Shown here one piece after another: positions 56,591-64,000 of a stretch of DNA of 64,000 bases. The first letter of the stretch is position 1, and each line of letters starts with the position of its first letter. The notes under the pieces were generated by a model, which was given only the letters and a program-made list of their open reading frames with translations, searched no databases and had not been told where the DNA came from. This DNA is from Vicia villosa. Lineage: Eukaryota; Streptophyta; Magnoliopsida; Fabales; Fabaceae. Position numbers and translations under genes: made by a program. The DNA lies in the NCBI RefSeq assembly GCF_029867415.1, contig NC_081186.1, forward strand, positions 17,120,930 to 17,184,929. The letters run 5' to 3'.

Positions 56591-57596
56591 TTTTTCTTGC
56601 CATTGAGTGTCCATTCGCATGAGTTCCGAAGGTTCCTTCGTGCACTTCTCTGATAATCTCTTTAGCTTCGTTTTTATCCACACACCTTAATAACACCGAG
56701 TCATAGTTCCTTTTGTATAGGATGCTTCCACTCAGGAAGAACTTAAATGCTAATCTCCTCAATGTTTTCTTATCAATTGTAGAGGCGTTCTCTGGGTATT
56801 CTTGCTTCTCCAAGTACCTTTTGATATCGTGGTACCATGGTTTGTAGTCAGATTGCTCCTCAATCGTGAGACAATAGGCAGGCTCATCGAAGTGCCTGAC
56901 CGTTATTCGTGGTTCGTGGTTTGGCCAAGTCACTTTGAACATGGAGGAAAGTGTCGCTAACGCGTCGGCTATTTGATTTTCTTCCCTCGGGATATGAGTA
57001 AAAATAATTGTATCAAACTCAGCCATTAACTCCAGTATAAGGTCTCGATATGGAATTAGCTTTACATCTCGAGTATCCCATTCTTTATTGACTTAGTAGA
57101 TTACCAGCGCTGAATCCCCATACACCTCAAGTAGTTTAATCCTTAGATCGATTGCAGCTTCTAACCCCAATATGCATGCTTCGTATTCTGCTATGTTGTT
57201 GGTGCAGTCAAAGCATAGTCTCGCAGTGAAGGGTAAGTGCCGGTCATCGGGAGATGTCAATACTACCCCTATGCCATGTCCTAGTGCGTTTGAGGCACCG
57301 TCGAACATGAGTTTCCATACCAAACCCGGTTCGGGTCCCTCGTCGGGTCCTGGTATTTCGTAGTCTCTTACTAGCATAATGTCTTCATCGGGGAAATCGA
57401 ACTTCATAGATTGGTACTCTTCGAGGGGTTGGTGAGCAAGATGTTCTGCCAGTACACTCCCTTTTATCGCCTTTTGAGTTAAGTATTGTATGTCGTATTC
57501 TGACAGTAACATTTGCCATCTTGCAATTCTACCCGTGAGAGCCTGTTTTTCGAACATGTATTTCAAAGGATCCATTCTCGATATACTGCCTTAGAC
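56591..57596 (-). pseudogene. pol: Ogre Y second (archaeal-type) RNase H and linker
   Basis: Starts after a frame break near 57570-57600, where about 26 bases seem missing relative to the family. MFDGASNALGHGIGVVL carries the first catalytic Asp, NIAEYEACILGLEAA the Glu, and YGDSALVIY the next Asp, after which TAA (57093-57095) stands. The same frame continues with MAEFDTIIFTHIPREENQIADALA and a linker to the His ligands of integrase (HEGTFGTHANGH). Two RNase H domains are typical of Tat elements. Confidence 0.85.
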
Positions 57597-59026
57597 GTTT
57601 GGAGGCCCATGCTAGGGCACAACATGTCTTTTCCAATGGTGAATACCGAGATTCGCAATCTGTGAATTTCTTGCTAAGGTAGTAAATAGCGTGTTCTTTT
57701 CTGCCTGTTTCATCTTGTTGCCCCAGTACACACCCCATAGATCTTTCGAGAACTGTGAGGTACATGATCAGCGGTATTCCTGGCACGGGAGGTAAGAGTA
57801 TCGGTGGTTCTTGTAAGTAGTTCTTTATAGTTTTGAAGGCTACTTGACAATCGTCATTCCACTTGATAGGTTGATCTTTCCTGAGCAGCTTGAATATGGG
57901 CTCACATGTAGCCGTCAGATGTGAAATAAACCTTGAGATGTAATTCAACCGACCCAAGAAACCCCGCACCTCCTTTTCTGTCTTTGGAACAGGCATTGCT
58001 TGTATAGCCTTTACTTTATCGGGATCAACCTCTATGCCTCTTTGGCTCACAATGAATCCCAATAGCTTTCCTGACCTTACACTAAATGTACACTTATTCG
58101 GGTTTAACCTCTACTTGTACTTCTTTAAGCGCTCGAACAACTTGTGTAGGTGTGTGATATGCTCTTCTTCTGTGCAAGACTTGGCAATCATATCGTCTAC
58201 ATATACTTCGACCTCCTTGTGGATCATATCATGGAATAGTGTGACCATGGCTCTTTGATATGTTGCCCCTGCGTTTCGCAACCCAAAAGGCATTACTTTG
58301 TAGCAGAAGGTGCCCCAGGATGTCATGAAGGTTGTCTTCTCCATATCCTCGGGAGCCATCTTGATCTGGTTATACCCGGAGAACCCATCCATGAAGGAAA
58401 ACACCGAAGCTTGCGCTGTATTATCCACCAAGATATCTATGTGTGGTAGTGGAAAATCGTCTTTTGGACTTGCTTTGTTTAGATCCCTGTAATCCACACG
58501 CATGCGTACCTTCCCGTCTTTCTTAGGAACTGGCACTATGTTGGCAATCCATGGTGGATAGTCGACAACAGCAAGAAACCCGGAGTCGAACTGTTTGAGT
58601 ACTTCTTCCCTGATTTTACTATCCATATTCGGCCGAACTCTTCTGCGCTTTTGCCTGACAGGTGCACATCCCTCTTTGAGAGGTAACCTGTGTACCACGA
58701 TATCCGTATCCAACCCCGGCATGTCACGATATGACCAAGCAAATATCTCTGCATACTCGTGGAGGAGCTTGATTAGCGTTGCTTTCACGTCCTTGTTCAG
58801 TGTTGCCCCAATCTTAATGTTCTTGGGTTCTTCATCTGTACCCAAATTTATGGTTTCAATGGCCTCTTGTGGAGGGAGCATGCTTTTGGATTCCTTATCC
58901 ATTAACCTCGACAACTACTCCGGAAGTTCATCGTCTTCCTCATCCCCTTCTTCGGAATGATTAGCGAGAGCCTCGAGTTTGTACAGAGTTTCAGCAGTAT
59001 TATTATCGGTAGTGTTAGAGGGTGAT
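57597..59026 (-). pseudogene. pol: Ogre Y reverse transcriptase and first RNase H (exon 2 side)
   Basis: Exon 2 begins at 59026. TAG at 58915-58917 interrupts the linker; RT runs from 58914 (MSRLMDKESKSML) with KKDGKVRMRVDYRDLNKA, FMDGFSGYNQIKM (Asp), PFGLRNAGATYQ and YVDDMIAKS (catalytic Asp pair). A TAG at 58111-58113 splits RT from its thumb and connection (NPNKCTFSV). The first RNase H (KLLRKDQPIKW...AIYYLSKKFTDCESRYSPLEK) runs to about 57597. Confidence 0.9.
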
Positions 59027-59296
59027 CTGCACACGTTTTATGTTTTGTTTTTAGTATGCAGATATGAATGTGCTTTTTGTGCGAGAAATTTATTTGTCAT
59101 TTTGAAAGGAAAAGAGATAAATGCGGGAAGAGACAATATTTTCAATACCGAAATGCAAAGACAATTTTATTAATAAACTTTTAAACTTGAAAGTAAATGG
59201 GGCCCTTACAAACCAACTCTATGCTTCGGGCGAGGCATGAGCGTTATTGTTTTTCTTTATTTTGAAAGGGAAATAAAACACACAAAAGCAAATTAC
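59027..59296 (-). other. Putative intron between protease and RT of Ogre Y
   Basis: Minus strand: donor AAA|GTAATT with GT at 59296-59295, acceptor TGTGCAG| ending at 59027; 270 bases, T-rich with several stops. Splicing would join two bases of a codon (59298-59297) to one base of exon 2 (59026), in phase on both sides. Coding-like sequence reaches to the donor (NFIREIRPGEQLQNWTSLEI) and resumes after the acceptor. A pro/RT intron is known for Ogre; these exact sites are my inference. Confidence 0.7.
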
Positions 59297-60309
59297 TTTG
59301 AAATAAAAACTATCTCCGGTATCTCCAGGCTTGTCCAATTCTGAAGCTGTTCTCCTGGTCTGATCTCTCGGATGAAGTTGGACGTTCCTTCCTGAGAATC
59401 CTTGTTGGACACCATAGCCACATGTTCATACCCGCCGGTCACAAAAGTCTGCATTATTGGGGGGAATTATTGTTCCTTCTTAGTGCTTGTGATCCTTGCT
59501 GGTTGGTATCCTAACCCTAGGCGATCTTTCTTCTCCATAACCTCTGGTAGCTTGCCCCAGCCCTTTATATTCGCGTCTTGTAGATCTTTCCATGATGTTA
59601 CCGCCCTTCTCACCTTCTCCACAGGTAGTGTAACAGCGGTTGCAATCTCTAGTGCTTGGAATGCAGTACCCAATGCTCCTTCTCCAGCCTCAATATATCT
59701 GTATGAATTCAGGTTGCTGACAAATATATCCTCTTCTCCATTGACGGTCACTATGGAGTTTCCATTCACAAATTTCAATTTCTGATGGAGGGTGGAGGTG
59801 ACTGCCCCAGCTGCGTGAATCCAAGGGCGCCCTAGTAGGTAGGTGTAAGCTGGTTCAATTTCCATCACTTGGAAATTGATGCAGAAGGTGTGGGGACCAA
59901 TTATAACAGGAAGGTCCACTTCTCCAAACACCGGACTCTACGATCCATCGAAAGCCTTAACCACCAGACGACTTGGCCGAACCACAAGTCCTTCCAAGGC
60001 TATTTTGTCAAGTGTAGCCTTTGGCATCACATTTAACGATGAATCTGTGTCAATCAAAACTCTATCCAGATGAGCCTTTCCACATTGTATGGAGATATGT
60101 AAGGCTTTGTTGTGTGTCTTTCCTTGTGGAGGCAGCTCACTATCACTGAAACCTAGGCATGCCCCAGCAGTCAGATTAGCCACCATCCCATCGAATTGAT
60201 TGACCGTGATGTCCTTAGTTACATGGGCGGCATTGAGAATCTTCATCAAGGCATCTCGATGACTCTCGGAGTGTATCAGTAGCGATAAGAGTGATATTTT
60301 AGATGGTGT
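59297..60309 (-). pseudogene. pro: Ogre Y protease region (exon 1 end)
   Basis: Same frame as gag. The aspartic protease site reads LIDTDSSLNVMPK near 60045-60080, with Asp where the conserved Gly of D-T/S-G stands. The frame continues through VKAFDGS, TAG 59938-59940, FGEVDLPVIIGP and LLGRPWIHAAGA to TAA 59467-59469, then in the same frame to the intron donor. Two stops and a changed active site make it inactive. Confidence 0.88.
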
Positions 60310-62425
60310 CTATTGCAAATGATCTACCACCCTATAGTCACTCTTCTTAATCAAAGCAAGAAACTCCTCAGCATCCTTGTTAACAGTTTCTTTATCCTTA
60401 GGCTCAGCCTCATTACTCGGTCTCATAACAGCTTGTTCACCAGAATGTGTCAAGTTTTCATTAGACGTCTGTTGTACTTGCGCAGTTTTGAATATGCGCC
60501 CACTACGGGTCATGCCCCCAGGTCCAACAATGCTCGACACCGCAGTATTGGTATCTGCCTCGTACTCCCATGGTACTGCTTTCATCTTGTCCAAAGGATA
60601 TGGTCCTCTGATTGGGATGATCTTAGTGCGCTCTTGCGTAGGTATCATCAATGGTGGTCTAGAGCATGGGATGATTAATGGCTTTCTTGCCCCTTGTGTG
60701 GGTATCATTAAAGGCTCGTTTCTTTCCACCATAGATACATACTCTTCTTCAGGGTGTTCTTTCAGCTGGATCAACCCTTGATCCATGAGCCTCTGCAAAG
60801 TGTCTTTGAAAGCCTCGTTATGTTCTAGGATAAACCCCTTTATAAGAAGATACCTCTTAAGTGCATCTATGGGGGAGTTCCTTTGTTGAACCAACTCTTG
60901 CTCATTAACGACTTCTATTTCATTGACTGCGCCATCATGGTGTGGCATCGGGTTTGTTTTCACATTGGGTTTGTCAAAGGCGATTGCCCCTAACTCAATC
61001 AGATCTTGAACTATGCGCTTGAAAGCCCAACATTTCTCCAAGGTATGCCCGGGAGAATTGGCATGATATTCACACCTCTCATTCGGTTTGTAATTAGGTG
61101 TGATTTTGCCTGGAGGAGGAGGCGCCAATGGTTTGACTTCTATTAAGGACTCGCTTATCAAGTATCTCAGTATCTCCTTTTTGGAAGTAGGTAGAGGATC
61201 GAATCTCCTTTGGGGTCCTTGAAACCTATTTTGTTGCGGTGGGAATGACATAGGAGGTCTAGCTTCCTGATGCACCACTGCGTTAGTTTCTCCTTCCTTT
61301 TTCTTTGGGAAGTTGGGAGTAGGCCTCTTCGAATGATAAGATCCAGACGATGCCCCTTGTATTTTCCGATTTTTAATTCCGTTCTCGGTCCTTTCCCCAA
61401 TAACTACTAAGTCTGAAAACCCTGAAGATACGCTTCTGACCATTTTATCGTAGTATGGTCCTTGCAACATAGCCATAAATATGTCTACCAGCTCCTTCTC
61501 CAACAAGGGAGGTTGGACTCGGGAAGCCATTTCCCTCCACCTCTGGGCATACTCCTTGAACGATTCCTCTTTCTTCTGTGACAAATTTTGGAGTTGCATC
61601 TGATTGGGTGCCATGTCCAAATTGTACTTGTATTGCTTCAGGAATGTATTAGCAAGGTCATTCCAGCTTCGGATGTGAGATTTCTCTAATTGCATGTACC
61701 AGTCGACGGATGCTCCGCTTAGGCTGTCTTGGAAGAAGTGTATCATCAGCTTCTGATCATGAGCATAAGCAGCCATTTTCCGCACATACATGCGCAAGTG
61801 ATTCCTCGGACATGTGAGCCCCTTGTATTTTTCAAAGTTAGGAACTTTGAACTTGTGTGGAATAGTCAAATCTGGGACTAAACTCATCTCGAAGGTATCC
61901 ACATCGAAGGCATCATATCCCTCCACAGCCTTTAACCTTTCTTCCAGCGCCTTGATTTGCCCGCTATCTTTAGAATCATCCCCAGAGTTAGGAGGAGTCA
62001 GCTTGGGTTGAGGGACTTGATTAGTGTCATCATTGTCCCTATATTGTAGATCCAAGTAGTCTTCATCCCTAAGAGGATTGTTGACAGGAATGCGAACTGT
62101 GCGGGACGCCCCTTCCTTCGGAGCAACAGGAACAAAATCCTTCTTGAGAGGCTTCTCCCTCTTCCTGAGTATTGGTAACCTTTTTAAAGGAGCGAGCGTT
62201 TGTCTTATGAGGGTCACATCCTCTAACATATCCTAACAGTGGGTTGCCATCGTTAGGTATCTCCTCATACTGATCCTGAGCCTCCTTAGCCTTGTCTTGC
62301 TTATCCTTGAGGTCTTTCATGAAGCTCAGCATTTGGGTCATTCCTCCCTTGAGGTCCTCAACAGTGCCTTTCAGCTGGGTCATTTCCTCGCGAAGGGCGG
62401 CTTGATTCTGTTCCAATTGTTCCAT
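60310..62425 (-). pseudogene. gag: Ogre Y gag
   Basis: ATG at 62425 (MEQLEQNQAALREEMTQLK), a coiled-coil start. A frameshift near 62215-62250 leads to the main frame, 60310-62229, 639 codons. The capsid-type retrotransposon gag domain contains FEKYKGLTCPRNHLRMYVRKM, HFFQDSLSGASVDWYMQL and LANTFLKQYKYN. A variant zinc knuckle CEYHANSPGHTLEKC follows near 61070. Ends at TAG 60310-60312, and the protease frame continues in register. Normal product would be a gag-pro polyprotein. Confidence 0.9.
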
Positions 62426-62590
62426 TGCCTTTTTCTTTTAGGATCTTGTCTGGATTAGCGGTCGAGTTGCAATGGCGTGACTGGAGATGAAGATAGTTTT
62501 TTTTCTTTATGTTTTTGAAAAATAAATATGATATGCATGCTATGAATGTTATGATTTATGCAATGTTCACGTCTTATCCACATTATTATA

Positions 62591-62699
<109 letters not shown>

Positions 62700-62832
62700 C
62701 TATTTTTATTCTCCTTTTCTCTTCCTCTTTTTTTTTTATATATGTACATTTTTCTTTTTTTTAAACATATGTAATATTTTTTTCTTTTTTTCTTTTTTTT
62801 TTTACATATGTACTATTTTTTCCTTTTTTTTT

Positions 62833-62995
<163 letters not shown>

Positions 62996-63172
62996 TTTTT
63001 TTAGAGAAATAATCTTTTGGTGAATGTTATAGGAACAGTGAGTAACGGAAAAGAAACACACTTTATTAAAAAAAGAAAATACTACTCCATTGTTGGTTCA
63101 CAAATAGAAATTGGAATTGAAAATTAAAATACTTGAAACAAAATAAAAAGCAACAATGAAAATAGAATAAAA

Positions 63173-64000
63173 CTAAGAACGCCTTTGGATGTCTTCTTTG
63201 AACTTATCCACCATGTCTCTACAAAGCTCCATGAACTCCTTGACTTCTTTAGGAAGGATAACAAGAGATGATTCCGCCTTTGCCAAACTCTTTGGAATGT
63301 CTAGGATTAAGTCATTGCACAAATAAACCAGCTTGTCATAATTATCACGGCATTTTTCGTAGTCTTCAAGCATCTTTGGAACCATGCTCACATGCTCATA
63401 AGCTGTAGAAACAATTGTGTATTGTCTCTTCCAATAATCCCCTTCATCCCTTGCAGCCCCACACATCTCCCTTTGCCTTATAAGTAATTGCCTAAGCAAG
63501 GCCATAGCCTGAAGTGCTCTAAGGCGCTCATCGGTGCGTTGTAAGAGTGCTTCCTCCGCAGCCAATCTCCTTGTGCGTTCCTCTTGTCCAGAATTGCGGG
63601 CTTCTTGAAGGTCAAATTTGAGGTTTCTTATTTCTACCTCTTGATCTTTAGTCCTATCCGTTAATTCAAAAACCACAGTTTCTAGATTTTTCTCGGATTC
63701 CGCTTTGTCATGGGAAGCCTTTTCATAACGCCTTCTCCACCTTGCAATTTCTATATCCGCTTGTTCCAACCTTTCATTATGTGCTTCTAGATTAAAATTA
63801 GCACTTAGAACTCCTTCGGTTGCACATTTCCGTTTGCTCCTTTGCCTATCATTCTCTTCCTTCATTGCTTGAAGTTCTTGATTCTTTTCCTTAAGGTCAA
63901 AGCGTAGTTGGCTCCTTTCGTTGGTAAGTTGATGCAAATCAAGTTCTAATTTTCCTTTTTCCTTTCGAGACGCCTCTAGGGCAGCCCTGATCCCTTCTAT
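63173..64000 (-). CDS. Ogre Y ORF1 (upstream coiled-coil protein), partial
   Basis: Open from the right window edge (the frame has no stop from 64000 to 63938) to stop TAG at 63173-63175, at least 275 residues. Rich in Glu, Lys, Arg, Leu in heptad-like order over most of its length (for example ERLEQADIEIARWRRRYEKA, LRALQAMALLRQL), so a long coiled coil. The C-terminal 60 residues look globular (KLVYLCNDLILDIPKSLAKA). No enzymatic motif. An ORF in this place, before gag, is a defining trait of Ogre; its function is unknown. The start lies outside the window. Unlike gag and pol, no break is seen in the part present. Confidence 0.85.
   Translation of the reverse strand: MEGIRAALEASRKEKGKLELDLHQLTNERSQLRFDLKEKNQELQAMKEENDRQRSKRKCATEGVLSANFNLEAHNERLEQADIEIARWRRRYEKASHDKAESEKNLETVVFELTDRTKDQEVEIRNLKFDLQEARNSGQEERTRRLAAEEALLQRTDERLRALQAMALLRQLLIRQREMCGAARDEGDYWKRQYTIVSTAYEHVSMVPKMLEDYEKCRDNYDKLVYLCNDLILDIPKSLAKAESSLVILPKEVKEFMELCRDMVDKFKEDIQRRS

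Overview
The window reads as retrotransposon-packed intergenic DNA of a large-genome plant, most probably a legume of tribe Fabeae (pea, vetch, lentil, grass pea). That assignment is an inference from the element families: Ogre-type Ty3/gypsy elements with an extra upstream coiled-coil ORF, a pro/RT intron, a second RNase H and repetitive 3' UTRs, and SIRE/Maximus-type Ty1/copia elements with a long extra ORF behind pol. I found no host gene, rRNA or tRNA gene, and no CRISPR array. Almost every base belongs to a nested LTR retrotransposon, and nearly all element genes are broken.

Layout. 1-1914 is an Ogre-type LTR (called Z here) that runs off the left edge and sits inside the 3' LTR of a minus-strand Tork-like copia element (1915-1960, then 39132-43854). 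That same LTR is split by a second insertion, 1961-39126 (TSD AAGCA), a minus-strand non-autonomous gypsy-type element with 1.9-kb LTRs. This element carries two further insertions. The first is a minus-strand SIRE copia in its internal region (4053-24181, TSD CCAAC). That SIRE is itself interrupted inside its extra ORF by a plus-strand SIRE sister copy (6930-17172, TSD GTACA). The second is in its right LTR (26027-38755, TSD TCCTC): a non-coding gypsy-type element amplified into LTR-internal-LTR-internal-LTR. 43855 to about 45172 is unassigned repeat-like DNA. About 45173-51171 is the 3' end of an Ogre (X: LTR, repetitive 3' UTR, integrase fragment). A second Ogre (Y, 51172 to beyond the right edge) has inserted into the integrase gene of X. 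In Y, read right to left, one sees ORF1, gag, PR, an in-phase intron, RT, two RNase H domains, integrase, repeat-rich 3' UTR and 3' LTR.

How the parts fit. Each element shows the usual LTR, tRNA-Met PBS (where present), gag/pol and polypurine tract, and most nesting levels are proven by exact 5-bp target-site duplications. The most unusual signal is in the Ogre 3' UTRs. Tandem units of about 42 bp (54446-54934) and about 47 bp (48807-49437) each hold a short hairpin. The arm sequences change from unit to unit, yet the two arms stay complementary, while the loops stay nearly constant. Other points of note: a shared +1 gag/pro overlap and a shared promoter-like block before the extra ORF in both SIRE copies; a young SIRE copy that lost RT/RNase H but kept almost all of its extra ORF; and the three-LTR array.
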